A stretch of 64,000 nucleotides of DNA. It comes from Arsenophonus sp052171275 (GTDB lineage Bacteria > Pseudomonadota > Gammaproteobacteria > Enterobacterales > Enterobacteriaceae). Location of the stretch: contig CM125795.1 of the NCBI GenBank assembly GCA_052171275.1, positions 248,001 through 312,000 of the forward strand. The letters run 5' to 3'. A program made the position numbers and the translations under genes. Below, piece after piece: positions 1 through 10,428 of this stretch. The notes beneath the pieces were generated by a model, which was not told where the DNA came from, ran no database searches, and saw only the letters and a list, made by a program, of their open reading frames with translations. How positions within the stretch are numbered: position 1 is the first letter of the stretch; every line of letters begins with the position of its first letter.

Positions 1-3000
1 TGTTATGCATATAAAAAAAATTTTTTATTAATTAGATAATTAAATTATTTTTTCTAAAGTTTTTATATAATAATCATCAGTGGTATAAAAAGTTAGTTGT
101 AGATAATGGTTTATTGTGTTATATAAATATATCCTTAGTTATATATCAATATTTAATATTGAATCTTATAATATAAAAATTATTTTTATTCATGTTAATT
201 TCATTATTTTAATAAATAAAAATTAATACTATCGATTAAGGTATATAACTTTTTATAAAATTATTATAAATATATTTTCTATTATCATTAATAATAAATA
301 ATATATTTATATATAAAATATATTATTTATCAAATTAGTATTTAAATACACTAACTTAATAATTATTATATCAACATAATAAATAAACTTTATAATATAT
401 CAATTGAATTTTTCTTAAAATTATTATTATGATTATAAAAGTTTATATAAAAAATTATAAATTAACATTATTTAAATTTATTTTATTTCATTTTCATCAT
501 AACTAAATATTACGTAGATAACAAATTATATTTATTATTTTCATTCAGATAAATTATTTTAGTTTTTAAAAAATTAAAATATTTAATATTAGATTAAATA
601 TTCTTTTATTTCAAAAGTGGTAATTATGTTTGCAATCCTTAATTATAGTAATAAATTAATCTATTATAATTTATTTTATTTCAAATATTATTTTTTTCAT
701 TATTTATCAAAAATTATTATAGTTTTATTTTGTTAATATTAATTTTTATATAAATAATCTCAATAGAAATAGTTTACTTAGTTTTGAATTTGTTTTTTAA
801 ATTCATTAAAATATTTAATTTATGTTTTGTTATACAAATAATCTTTAATTTATATTTAAGTACTGTAAAGAGTATTATTTATATTTATTTCTTATTATTT
901 TAATTATGCTTAAATTTAAACGATAGATTATCTGCTAAATTATTCATTTTTTTTAATTATCTTTATATGGATATTTCTAATATTGTTTAAAATTTTATAT
1001 TTCATATTAGATAAAACATAAATTTTATATAAATAGAATTTTTTTTAGAAATTTCTTATATTAATATAGTTATTAATATTTGTTAATATATTTTTTAATT
1101 AAGTTTTTTATATTTTTATTATTTATTTAAATTACTTATATTTGTTTTTAGATATTTAATTTTTATCTCAGAATAAAATAGAAAGTGTTATTATTAATTA
1201 TATATTGAGAAATTAGTATAATTATAAATTTTTTTAATTATATTAAACTAATAAAATAAACTATTTATTAATATATAATATCAATCTTATTGATGATTTT
1301 TATATTAAATATTTTTTACTTAAATTAATATTAAAGTTAAGATATTTAATAAATTATAAATAATAAAAATATAAATATAGCCATGTTATTTTATTTTAGT
1401 GTTAGTAAACTATTTCTATTATTGATTTATATTTTTTAATAACATATTTTTTATTTTAAAATAAATAAAAATCCGTATATAATAAAAAAAATTTTTTTAA
1501 ATATTTCTAATATTCTTAGTATATTAAGAATTAATTTAAATTAAAGCAATCAAAATTATATTTTTTTAAAATATAATAATATTTATTATTAAGTAAAAAT
1601 ATCATATAAATTTATATTATGTAAAAATAGTAGTAACAATATTTTTTTTTGAAAAATATTATATATAAATGATTATTAAATATAATATATAGATGAAAAA
1701 TACTTTCGTTAGTATTTATTCTATTTCTTATTTAATCATAATTTTTATATATAAATGATATAAAGATAAAGTTATTAAATTTATGCTAAATAAAACAATA
1801 TTAAATTAAATCAAAATGTTTTTTGATTTACCTGATAATATTGAGATTGTTATCTTAATTTATTTTTATCCAATACTTTTTCTTAATTTATTTTATGAAT
1901 TAAAAGCTAAATTTATAAGTATACTTTTATAATATTAAGTATAAAATATTTTTTATATATTAATTTTACCGATTAACTGACAATTTAATTATAAATAAGC
2001 TTAATAAGTTAATATCAGAAATATTAAAAATTAGTATTGATATAGTTTGTTTTATATTTATGATGATTTTTTTAAAAAGGACTGCTATTATATTAGCATT
2101 ATAATAATTTAACAATTAAGTAGTTGATGAATATTTACATTATTATGTATGATAATATTAAAATTCAATGTATTTATTATTAATAATAAATAATTAGACA
2201 ATATGTTGCTAATTAATCTAGTTATGTAATAAGTTAATATAAGATAAATGCTCTATACTATTATATTATCTCGATCGTTTATAATGAAAGTAATCAACTA
2301 CTTATTTTTTAATAAATATTATTTTTTAAATTGAAATGTTAATGTTTATAAATTTAATTATAAAGTATTTATATATTAAATAAAACTGATTTACAATTTT
2401 ATCATATTAAAATATGAAGATCTTTATTGAATAACTAAGTTATCGTCATAACTTAAAGATATTTAATTAAATAGTAATTAATCTAAAACAAAAAATTTTA
2501 TACTGTTTTAGAATTAAAAATATTGGTTAAATTATATAGTTATCAATGATTTTTGCTTATTAATTTTATAAAATATAGTTATTTAAAATAAGAAAAAATA
2601 TGATATTCCAATAGTAAAATATATAAAAAATTGATATTATAAAAAATTAAATCTTTTAAAAAATGATATAATTTATATATATAAATTATATCATTAATTT
2701 TATATTTATTAAATTAATTATCTTTTAATATGTTTTTATTTTAATTAATAAAAAATCGAATAATATCTTAAAACGAAGGTAATTAATTCCTATTTATTAA
2801 TAGGTAATTAAGATCTCAATCTTTATTTATAAAAATAAAAAATTTCTATTAAGATAAAATGAAATAAATAATTTCTATAAAATAAAAGTATTAATAAATA
2901 TAATATGTTTTAAAATAAGTACTTATTATAAAAATCAATAATTAATTTTTATATTATTCATTGAAATTCTGAAATTTAATTCAACCTATTTTCAAAGGCT

Positions 3001-3217
3001 ATTTTGATATTTTATTCAAAATATTTCTCGTTAGTTTTAAAATAGTTATTTATCTAATAAATTATTTATTAGATAAAAAATATAAATAAGATTTCATAAT
3101 TGAAGTACAAGTTTATTAACTTAATCTTAAATTAATTTACTTTAAATTATAGTTATAAAAGTTAAGCAAATATTATTATAATTAATTAATTTTAAATTTA
3201 TGACAATCGATTTAACT
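1..3217. other. AT-rich non-coding desert upstream of miaA
   Basis: No open reading frame of credible length or composition is visible on either strand. G+C is about 10% by eye, far below the neighbouring genes. A perfect 34-base palindrome lies at 2662-2695, and a 13-bp hairpin lies at 3049-3077 just before miaA. In enterobacteria mutL precedes miaA. The last codons before miaA read VDL-like (TIDL at 3203-3214), which may be the final trace of mutL, but I could not follow mutL further upstream. Confidence 0.75.
2662..2695. repeat. Perfect 34-base palindrome (17-bp arms)
   Basis: The sequence from 2662 to 2695 is its own reverse complement, centred between 2678 and 2679. The arms start AATGATATAATTT. 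It lies in non-coding sequence with no gene within 500 bases. Its function is unknown. It is one of a set of unrelated long palindromes in this window. Confidence 0.8.
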
Positions 3218-4162
3218 ATGAGTAAACAAATTTTTAAACATAAACCAAAAGCTATTTTTATAATGGGACCAACAGCATCAGGAAAAACAGTATTGGCAAT
3301 AGCATTACGTCAAAAATTACCAGTTGAAATAATTAGTGTAGATTCCGTTTTAATTTATCGCGGTATGGATATAGGAACATCAAAACCAACACTAGAAGAA
3401 CAGCAGATTGCTCCACATCGATTGATTGATATTTTCGATCCTTTACAATCTTATTCTGTAGCAAATTTTCGACGTGATGCTTTATTCGAAATGGAAAAAA
3501 TTGTTATATCAGGACGTATTCCTTTACTTGTTGGAGGTACTATGCTTTATTTTAAAGCGTTGTTAGATGGATTATCACCTTTATTACCACCATCAAATGT
3601 TATAATTCGAACAGAAATTGAAATGCAAGCAAAACAATTTGGTTGGGGTAATATTTATAAACGTTTACGAGATATTGATCCTATATCAGCATCCAGAATA
3701 CATCCCAATGATTCACAACGATTATCTCGTGCTTTGGAGGTTTTCTTAATTTCAGGAAATAATCTAACTGAATTAAATAAAATCATAGAAGTAAAATTAC
3801 CTTATAATCTTTTACAATTTTTTATTTTACCGAAAAATCGTAAAATTCTACATCAACGTATAGAGATACGTTTTCTTCGAATATTGAACATGGGTTTTGA
3901 AGATGAAGTTAGAACTCTTTACGTTAGGGGTGATCTACATAAAGATCTACCTGCTATTCGTTCTATCGGTTATCGTCAAATGTGGTCATATTTATCCGAC
4001 GAAATCACTTATAATGAAATGGTTTATCGTAGTATATGTGTAACTCGTCAATTAGCTAAGCGACAGATTACATGGTTGAAAAAATGGGAAAACGCACATA
4101 GACTCGATAGTGATGATATTAATGGAGCCATTAACACAATATTGAATATCGTTGGTACATAG
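3218..4162 (+). CDS. miaA: tRNA dimethylallyltransferase
   Basis: Transfers a dimethylallyl group to N6 of A37 in tRNAs that read UNN codons, the first step of ms2i6A formation. The P-loop GPTASGKT is at residues 17-24. It is followed by DSVLIYRGMDIGT, the LVGGTMLYFKAL segment and the C-terminal RQLAKRQITWL, all typical of the family. I chose the ATG at 3218 because it gives 314 residues and puts the P-loop at the same place as in E. coli MiaA. An in-frame ATG at 3200 would add MTIDLT, which resembles the end of MutL, the usual upstream overlapping gene. Neither start has a clear ribosome binding site. hfq follows 107 bases downstream, as in enterobacteria. Confidence 0.96.
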   Translation: MSKQIFKHKPKAIFIMGPTASGKTVLAIALRQKLPVEIISVDSVLIYRGMDIGTSKPTLEEQQIAPHRLIDIFDPLQSYSVANFRRDALFEMEKIVISGRIPLLVGGTMLYFKALLDGLSPLLPPSNVIIRTEIEMQAKQFGWGNIYKRLRDIDPISASRIHPNDSQRLSRALEVFLISGNNLTELNKIIEVKLPYNLLQFFILPKNRKILHQRIEIRFLRILNMGFEDEVRTLYVRGDLHKDLPAIRSIGYRQMWSYLSDEITYNEMVYRSICVTRQLAKRQITWLKKWENAHRLDSDDINGAINTILNIVGT

Positions 4163-4269
4163 GTTTATTATTTATATGTAAATAGTTATAAAAACTTAAT
4201 TTTTGAGTAATTATTTTTTGAACTATAAATGTTTATTAGTTAAAAACAATAAAACAAGGAAAATAAAGG

Positions 4270-4566
4270 ATGGCTAAAGGGCAATCTTTGCAAGATCCGT
4301 TCCTAAACGCGTTACGTCGTGAAAAGGTTTCGGTTTACATTTATTTAGTCAATGGTATTAAATTACAAGGTCACATTGAATCGTTTGATCAATTTGTTAT
4401 TTTACTGAAGAACACAGTAAACCAAATGGTATATAAGCATGCTATTTCTACTGTAGTACCTTCTCGCCATGTATCTCATCATAGTAATCAAGTTGGTAAC
4501 ATGTGTCTAGGTAATTACAATATAGGTAATGCTGTCATTACACAAAATAATGATGCAACTAAATAA
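4270..4566 (+). CDS. hfq: RNA chaperone Hfq
   Basis: Hexameric Sm-like protein that helps small RNAs pair with messages and affects RNA stability. The 98-residue protein has the Sm1 segment (VNGIKLQGHIESFDQFVILL) and the Sm2 signature VYKHAISTVVPSR intact, so both RNA-binding faces of the core look functional. The C-terminal tail is near normal length but has lost the usual glycine and serine repeats in favour of Asn-rich sequence. An AAGGA lies nine bases before the ATG. Retention is notable in so reduced a genome, because no small-RNA gene is visible in the window. The gene normally next, hflX, is a fossil here. Confidence 0.97.
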   Translation: MAKGQSLQDPFLNALRREKVSVYIYLVNGIKLQGHIESFDQFVILLKNTVNQMVYKHAISTVVPSRHVSHHSNQVGNMCLGNYNIGNAVITQNNDATK

Positions 4567-4579
4567 TTCAGTTGATAAT

Positions 4580-5930
4580 ATGAGTGAAAATATAGATAAA
4601 ACTTTATTTATTTATATTTCACTTTATTTGTGTTTTTAATTAAAATGGTTATCTTTTATTTTATATGGATAATAAAGATATAGAATTTAAATATTCTTAT
4701 GAATATTTTCTTTAATAAAGAAGTATGCAGAATATTATTAAATTTTTGGTTATTTTTTAACATCAAAAATCAATATCAATAATAAAATATAATTATAAAT
4801 TACCTATGTTAAAATATTTTATTGATAATAAGAACTAAAAAAAAGAAAAATATTAAAGTTAATAACAATCTTCTTCTGATTAATCAATACTTCAATTTTT
4901 TAAAAAATCTTTAGTAATTATAGAACAGTGATATCAAGTTTTATTAATTGTATATAACTAATTTTATCTGTATTTATACAATTTCATAATATAATTTACA
5001 GTTAAATATAAAACTTTATTATATTATTTAATAATATAAATCTTCATTTAATAAATAACTAGATTTATTTTTAAAATATAGAAACAAAAATTCTAACTTG
5101 AATGTTGAGATAATAAAACTTTAATTTAAAGGAATTATCAATTTATCCTAGTTAAATTAGGATAAATTATCTTTTTATTTGTTAAGTGATTAAAAATCAA
5201 AAAATAGTATAGAAATTAAAGACAAAAATAAAAATAAAATCCATTATTCTACAATATTATATTAATAAGTTAGACTTAATTTAGGCAAACCTGGTTTTCA
5301 ATTAATTAATAAAGTTAGAAGTGTATTCATAAGATAAATTATTTGATAGGATAAATATTAAAGCATAAAATATTTATATAAGGTAATATTGAAATAATAA
5401 TATTGATTAATATTCTGTAGAATTTATTAGTTTATTTCTTCTTATCATCTTATTTTTATATTTAAATTAATTATATAAAAATATTTTAAGGTAATTTATT
5501 ATTAGATGGTTATTAATGTGTTGAATAATGATATTAGAAACATTTTCTTGATGAGGAGAAGAGTTTTTAGAAAAAATTAAGATTAATGAATTTTGGTTTA
5601 TACTTGTATTATTGATTTTAAGATTAAATAAATTTATCGTTTATTCATTATGAATGAATAATATTTTTATTTTTAAATATCAGTTTAAATATATTGATAA
5701 TCAATGATGAATATATTTTATTATTATTTATTAAATATGATAAAAATATCTTTATTGAAAGATTAAATACTATGCATTATATTTAACAATAAAATTGATC
5801 TAGTTTTTCTTAATCAATTCTATTTATTTAAGATAATTGAATATAAAAAAATAAATCTATCTATTTTAATATCAACAAATTTATAATTAAAAAACAATTT
5901 TTATTTAATTATATTGTTATATAAATAGAT
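4580..5930 (+). pseudogene. hflX: hflX fossil (ribosome-rescue GTPase remnant)
   Basis: This gap sits exactly where hflX lies in enterobacteria, between hfq and hflK, and its length matches a gene of about 426 codons. From an ATG at 4580 the reading MSENIDKTLFIYISLYL resembles the HflX N-terminus (MFDRYDAGEQAVLVHIYF). Near 5101-5130 the DNA resembles a degraded P-loop region. At 5530 the reading DIRNIFLMRRRVF matches FIRHLPHDLVAAF. At 5767-5799 the reading ILCIIFNNKIDL matches IPTLLVMNKIDM, the G4 motif. About 26 codons later, in the same frame, ILIST follows where WLSAQT is expected. Several in-frame stops interrupt it, so no functional product is expected. The G4 segment and its collinearity carry most of the weight. 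Confidence 0.65.
5140..5168 (+). terminator. AT-rich hairpin followed by T-rich tract
   Basis: An 11-bp perfect stem (AATTTATCCTA with its complement) and a 7-base loop are followed within two bases by CTTTTTATTT. The shape resembles an intrinsic terminator, but the stem has only two G-C pairs and it lies inside the hflX fossil, 570 bases after hfq. It could be a chance structure. Confidence 0.3.
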
Positions 5931-6010
5931 TAAAATCTATATAATAAATTAAGAGTTAATATTTTTGCTCTTAATCTTTTAAAATAAAACATAACTAATG
6001 GAGTTATAAC

Positions 6011-7231
6011 ATGGCGTGGAATCAGCCAAGTAATAACGGACAAGATCAAGACCCGTGGGGAAATAAGAATACTAGTAATTCAAATAGTAATAAAAATAAT
6101 CTAAAAAAAAGATCAGTTAATTTTGATGATTTATTCTTCAAATTAAGTCAAAAACTTAATGATTTAGGAGGAAAAAGTAATAAAGTTGGAGGTACTTCTG
6201 GTAATAAAAGTACTATAAATATAACTGGACGCTTTATTGCATTTATTACTGCAGCTATTATTATTTTCTGGACTGCAAGTGGTTTTTATACAATAAAGGA
6301 GAGTGATCGCGGTGTTGTTTTCTTTTTTGGTAAATATAGTCACATTGTTGAACCTGGTTTAAATTGGAAGCTCAATTTTATTGAAAAAGTAATTCCAGTT
6401 AATATTGAAACTATACGCGAACAAGCTACCAATGGTATGATGTTAACTTCTGATGAAAATGTTATTCAAGTAGAAATGAACGTTCAGTATCGAGTAACAG
6501 ATCCAGTTCAATATTTATTTAATGTAACTAATCCGGATAATAGTTTACATCAAGCAATAGATAGCGCAGTACGTGGAATTATTGGTCAATCAGCAATGGA
6601 ACAAGTATTGACTACAAAACGCGCTTTTATACGTGATGAGACACAAAAAGAATTAGAGAATACGATAAAACCTTATAATATGGGTCTAACAATATTAGAT
6701 GTTAACTTTCAAACTGCTAGACCACCTGAAGCAGTTAAAATTGCATTTGATGATGTTATTGCAGCACGAGAAGAAGAACAAAAAACTATTCGTGAAGCTC
6801 AAGCTTATCGCAATGAAGTTTTGCCATTAGCAAAAGGTAATGCACAGAAATTAATTGAAGAAGCGACAGCTTATAAGTCAAGTGTTGTTTTTAAGGCCGA
6901 AGGTGAAGTTGCTAGTTTTAATAAAATATTACCGGAATATCTAGTTGCTCCTCAGATCACTCTTGAGCGTTTATATATTGAAATGATGGAGAGAGTATTA
7001 AGTAATACACGTAAAATTATTATTAATGATAAGAATAATAGTGTCTTAATTTTATCATTAGAACAAATTTTACGTAATAAAATTACCGATAAAAAAAATA
7101 ATATGAATAAAATAGCGCAGCCAAAAATCTTTCAACAACAAAATATTTCTAATGAACCACCATACTTATATAAATATGGTGTTAAAGACAATGCTAGGAG
7201 CAATAATCCTGGTCGCATAGGGAGACAATAA
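6011..7231 (+). CDS. hflK: HflK, membrane SPFH-domain regulator of FtsH
   Basis: With HflC it forms a large inner-membrane complex around the FtsH protease and modulates its activity on membrane substrates. The 406-residue protein has the Gly/Asn-rich cytoplasmic N-terminus (MAWNQPSNNGQDQDPWG). One membrane helix spans about residues 73-95. An SPFH/band-7 domain follows (ESDRGVVFFFGKYSHIVEPGLNW onward). Next comes a charged coiled-coil region (ARPPEAVKIAFDDVIAAREEEQ). A low-complexity C-terminus ends the protein. A GGAG lies about nine bases before the ATG. It is followed three bases later by hflC, and ftsH is present at 37877, so the whole system is kept. Confidence 0.97.
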   Translation: MAWNQPSNNGQDQDPWGNKNTSNSNSNKNNLKKRSVNFDDLFFKLSQKLNDLGGKSNKVGGTSGNKSTINITGRFIAFITAAIIIFWTASGFYTIKESDRGVVFFFGKYSHIVEPGLNWKLNFIEKVIPVNIETIREQATNGMMLTSDENVIQVEMNVQYRVTDPVQYLFNVTNPDNSLHQAIDSAVRGIIGQSAMEQVLTTKRAFIRDETQKELENTIKPYNMGLTILDVNFQTARPPEAVKIAFDDVIAAREEEQKTIREAQAYRNEVLPLAKGNAQKLIEEATAYKSSVVFKAEGEVASFNKILPEYLVAPQITLERLYIEMMERVLSNTRKIIINDKNNSVLILSLEQILRNKITDKKNNMNKIAQPKIFQQQNISNEPPYLYKYGVKDNARSNNPGRIGRQ

Positions 7232-7234
7232 ATC

Positions 7235-8242
7235 ATGCGTCAATCATTAATTGTTATTATTATTGCCTTATTAGTTGCGTTCTATATGTCAATTTTTACG
7301 GTTCAAGAAACAGAAAGAGGTATTATTTTAAGATTTGGTAAGGTCATGCGTGATAATAAAAATAAAACTATTATTTATCAACCAGGTCTTCATTTTAAAA
7401 TACCATTTATTGAAATTGTAAAAATGTTAGATGCGCGTATTCAGACATTAGATATTCAGGCAGATCGCTATCTTACTAGAGAAAATAAAGATTTAATGGT
7501 TGATTCTTATCTAAAATGGAGAATTATTAATTTTAGTCGTTATTATGTTGCAACTGGAGGAGGTAATACTTATCAAGCTGAAACTTTATTAAAACGTAAA
7601 TTTAGTGATAGGCTTCGTTCAGAATTCGGTCGATTAAACGTAAAAGATATCATTACAGATTCTAGAGGTAGATTAACTGTTGATGTACGAGATGCTCTTA
7701 ATAATGGTTCGATATCAGAACTGGAAATAATAAAAGATAATGATCAAACTAATATTTTTAGTTTACCACGTTTTAATAAAAATACCAAAGATAATTTGCC
7801 AGTTGTTAATGCAAATAGTATGCTTGCATTAGGGATTGAAGTTGTTGATGTTCGTATTAAGCGTATTGAATTACCAAGTGAAGTTTCGGAAGCAATATAT
7901 CAGCGTATGCGTGCTGAACGAGAGGCTGTAGCGCGTCAACATAGATCACAAGGTCAAGAAGAAGCAATGAAGATTCGTGCTGTCGCAGACAAAACTGTAA
8001 CAGAAACATTAGCAGAAGCTGATCGTACTGCACTTAGATTACATGGTGAAGGTGATGCAATCGCAAGTAAACTATTTGCTGATGTATTTAATCAAGACCC
8101 TGATTTCTATGCTTTTATTCGTAGTTTACGTGCATATGAAAAAAGTTTTAGTAAAGATGGTGAAGATGTGATGGTATTAAGTCCAGATATGGAATTTTTC
8201 CGTTATATGAGAGCACCAACTAAGAAAAGAGTAATAAAGTAA
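7235..8242 (+). CDS. hflC: HflC, membrane SPFH-domain regulator of FtsH
   Basis: Partner of HflK in the FtsH-regulating membrane complex. The 335-residue protein has an N-terminal signal-anchor helix (about residues 4-21). An SPFH domain follows (ETERGIILRFGKV, PGLHFKIPFIE, MLDARIQTLDIQADR). The long C-terminal helix contains the conserved EAIYQRMRAEREAVARQHRSQGQEEA. The closing motif PDFYAFIRSLRAYEKSF is intact. The length equals the E. coli protein within one residue. A GGGAGA inside the end of hflK serves as ribosome binding site, so the two are almost certainly translated from one message. A G+C-rich terminator follows at 8289. Confidence 0.97.
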   Translation: MRQSLIVIIIALLVAFYMSIFTVQETERGIILRFGKVMRDNKNKTIIYQPGLHFKIPFIEIVKMLDARIQTLDIQADRYLTRENKDLMVDSYLKWRIINFSRYYVATGGGNTYQAETLLKRKFSDRLRSEFGRLNVKDIITDSRGRLTVDVRDALNNGSISELEIIKDNDQTNIFSLPRFNKNTKDNLPVVNANSMLALGIEVVDVRIKRIELPSEVSEAIYQRMRAEREAVARQHRSQGQEEAMKIRAVADKTVTETLAEADRTALRLHGEGDAIASKLFADVFNQDPDFYAFIRSLRAYEKSFSKDGEDVMVLSPDMEFFRYMRAPTKKRVIK

Positions 8243-8288
8243 AAATATTAAAATATAAAATATAATGAGTTGTTAAATAACTATAGAT

Positions 8289-8311
8289 AAGCCCGCATTG
8301 TGAGCGGGCTT
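8289..8311 (+). terminator. Intrinsic terminator after hflC
   Basis: The stem AAGCCCGC/GCGGGCTT (8289 to 8311, with an additional outer A-T pair) has a 7-base loop, ATTGTGA. It is followed by a short TTTAAT tract. The G+C-rich stem stands out sharply from the surrounding AT-rich sequence. It probably ends the hflKC message before purA. The T-tract is short, so termination may be partial. Confidence 0.75.
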
Positions 8312-8413
8312 TAATGTATTAAAAATATCGTAAAATATTATTTTTATAAAAATTGCTGATAGTTAAATTATTGAAATATCAAATTCTTCTTAAGAAATCG
8401 AGTGAATTTTTAA

Positions 8414-9712
8414 ATGGGTAAAAATATTGTCGTATTAGGTACTCAATGGGGTGATGAAGGTAAGGGTAAAATAGTTGATTTACTAACTGATCGTGTTGAA
8501 TATGTTGTTCGCTATCAAGGTGGACATAATGCTGGTCATACTATTGTTGTAAATGGTGAGAAAACTGTTCTTCATATTATTCCATCAGGAATTCTACGTA
8601 AAAATGTAGTAAGTATCATCGCTAATGGTGTAGTATTAGCACCTGATGCATTAATATATGAAATAAAAAAATTAGAAGCACGAGGAGTTCCAGTACGTGA
8701 ACGTCTTAAAATTTCGGCATCATGTTCATTAATTTTACCATATCATACTGCTTTAGATAATGCGCGCGAAAAAGCGAGAGGTTTAAAAGCAATAGGAACA
8801 ACTGGCCGAGGTATTGGCCCAGCTTATGAAGATAAAGTTGCTCGTCGTGGATTACGTGTTTGTGATATTTTTAATAAAAAAATATTTCCTATTAAACTTA
8901 AAGAGATTGTTGATTATCATAACTTTCAATTAGTGAATTATTATAAAGAACATCCTATTAATTATAAAAAAATATTAGATGATATAATGGCTTTTTCAGA
9001 CACATTAAAATCAATGACTATTGATGTCGCTGATTTGTTATATAAAGCTGATAAAAAAGGTGCACTAGTGATGTATGAAGGAGCGCAAGGAGCATTGTTA
9101 GATATTGATCATGGTACTTATCCTTATGTAACCTCATCAAACACCACAGCTGGTGGTGTTGCTACTGGTTCTGGTTTAGGTCCTCGCTATATAGATTATA
9201 TTTTAGGAATATTAAAATCTTATTCGACTCGTGTTGGAGGTGGTCCTTTTCCTACAGAGTTATCAGATAAAACAGGTGAATATCTTCTTCAAAGGGGAAA
9301 TGAATTTGGTACGACAACAGGTCGTTGCCGTCGCGCTGGTTGGTTAGACATTGTTGCAATTAATCGAGCAGTTCAAATTAATTCTGTTTCTGGCTTCTGT
9401 TTAACTAAATTAGATGTTTTAGACGGTTTGCATGAAGTGAAACTTTGCGTTGCTTATCGAAAATCAGATGGTACTGAATTAACAATAACACCATTATCTA
9501 CCGAAGAATGGGATGATTTAGAACCTATATATGAAATACTACCAGGTTGGAGTGAAAATACTTTGGGTATAAAGGAATATAATAAATTACCTAAAACAGC
9601 AATTGATTACATAAAAAGGATTGAGGAACTAACTGGAATCTCGATAGATATCATCTCTACTGGACCTGATCGAACTGAAACAGTGATATTATCAAATCCT
9701 TTTGATTCATAA
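8414..9712 (+). CDS. purA: Adenylosuccinate synthetase
   Basis: Joins IMP and aspartate using GTP to make adenylosuccinate, the first committed step from IMP to AMP. The 432 residues match the E. coli length exactly. The GTP-binding loop GDEGKGK (residues 13-19, with the catalytic Asp14) is present. So is the GGHNAGHT loop with His42. TTGRGIGPAYEDK, EGAQGALLDIDHGTYPYVTSSN and the TTTGRCRRAGWLD segment are intact. The ribosome binding site is weak. An AT-rich hairpin at 9855 follows, then the nsrR fossil and rnr. That is the enterobacterial order purA-nsrR-rnr. Confidence 0.98.
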   Translation: MGKNIVVLGTQWGDEGKGKIVDLLTDRVEYVVRYQGGHNAGHTIVVNGEKTVLHIIPSGILRKNVVSIIANGVVLAPDALIYEIKKLEARGVPVRERLKISASCSLILPYHTALDNAREKARGLKAIGTTGRGIGPAYEDKVARRGLRVCDIFNKKIFPIKLKEIVDYHNFQLVNYYKEHPINYKKILDDIMAFSDTLKSMTIDVADLLYKADKKGALVMYEGAQGALLDIDHGTYPYVTSSNTTAGGVATGSGLGPRYIDYILGILKSYSTRVGGGPFPTELSDKTGEYLLQRGNEFGTTTGRCRRAGWLDIVAINRAVQINSVSGFCLTKLDVLDGLHEVKLCVAYRKSDGTELTITPLSTEEWDDLEPIYEILPGWSENTLGIKEYNKLPKTAIDYIKRIEELTGISIDIISTGPDRTETVILSNPFDS

Positions 9713-9854
9713 TTTTATTTAGAATAAAAAATTTTAATGAGTTTAATGATTAATATTCATGTATTATTTGCGCATCTATTAATTAATATTAGCTAATTTA
9801 CTAATTAAGTTTTGTTTAAAACAAAAATAATTTTAGTTTAAAATATATATATAA

Positions 9855-9891
9855 ATAAATTAATTAAAAGATATACTTTTAATTAATTTAT
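9855..9891. terminator. 16-bp AT-only hairpin after purA
   Basis: The arms TAAATTAATTAAAAG and CTTTTAATTAATTTA pair perfectly (16 bp including the outer A-T pair) around the loop ATATA. It lies 143 bases after the purA stop and just before the nsrR fossil. It could act as a weak transcription terminator on either strand, but the stem has a single G-C pair. It may instead belong to the general class of palindromes seen in non-coding parts of this window. Confidence 0.4.
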
Positions 9892-9907
9892 AATTAAATA
9901 AAAGTTA

Positions 9908-10359
9908 ATGTTTAATTAATTTTACTGAATTACGACTTAAGAATATTATTTTTTATAGTTTCTATTAACTAAGATAGATAATAATTAATATTACAGAAAT
10001 CACTAATATTTAAAATATTTTATCTAAAATAAACTAAATATTATTAATAAAATAAGTTTAATTTAATATATTATTGTTGTTATGAGTAATAAAAAATTTT
10101 TTGTATTTAGTTATGGAAGCCTGATAATAAAAGAAAATTAATAAATTTAGATGGAGATAAAGATTGTTCAACTCATATAAGTATATATGATATTTATAAA
10201 TTATTATAATGATTATTACTGTATTATTTCTTTTTATCGTTTAAAGTATATATTAAATTAAGAAATTTATTATTTTTAAATAAAATTATATAAATATACA
10301 TTGATTGATATAGCAAAAAATAAGAATAACTTTTGAAATTGCTTTTAAAGAAACAGTAG
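9908..10359 (+). pseudogene. nsrR: nsrR fossil (nitric-oxide-sensing repressor remnant)
   Basis: The purA-rnr gap holds a clearly recognisable, dead copy of the Rrf2-family repressor NsrR, at its normal position and length (about 150 codons against 141). Collinear matches, with E. coli in brackets, are as follows. FTELRLKNIIF from 9921 (FTDYGLRALIY). NITEITNI*NIL from 9987 (SISEVTDVYGVS, the recognition-helix region). KIFCI*LWKP from 10093 (KNGGIRLGKP). DCSTHIS further on (NCSSEFCHIT, cluster-ligand region). LLKLLLKK ending at 10356 (PLYKLLLVE). Stops, at least two frame changes and loss of the [Fe-S] cysteine pattern rule out function. Glycine-to-cysteine and glycine-to-tryptophan changes fit single G-to-T substitutions. 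Confidence 0.82.
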
Positions 10360-10415
10360 ACTCAGTCTATCTATCTTCAGTATATTAATCGATGGCTTAT
10401 TAAGCTTAGGATAAT

Positions 10416-10420
10416 GGGAG
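10416..10420 (+). promoter_or_regulatory. Ribosome binding site that fixes the rnr start
   Basis: GGGAG ends eight bases before the ATG at 10429. It overlaps the alternative upstream ATG at 10414, so it can serve only the downstream start. Confidence 0.65.
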
Positions 10421-10428
10421 ATGTGGTG

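Noticed and set aside
2425..2460. Small nested stems resembling part of a cloverleaf
   Set aside because: An 8-bp stem with a CGTC loop exists, but no acceptor, anticodon or T arm can be drawn, so it is not a tRNA.
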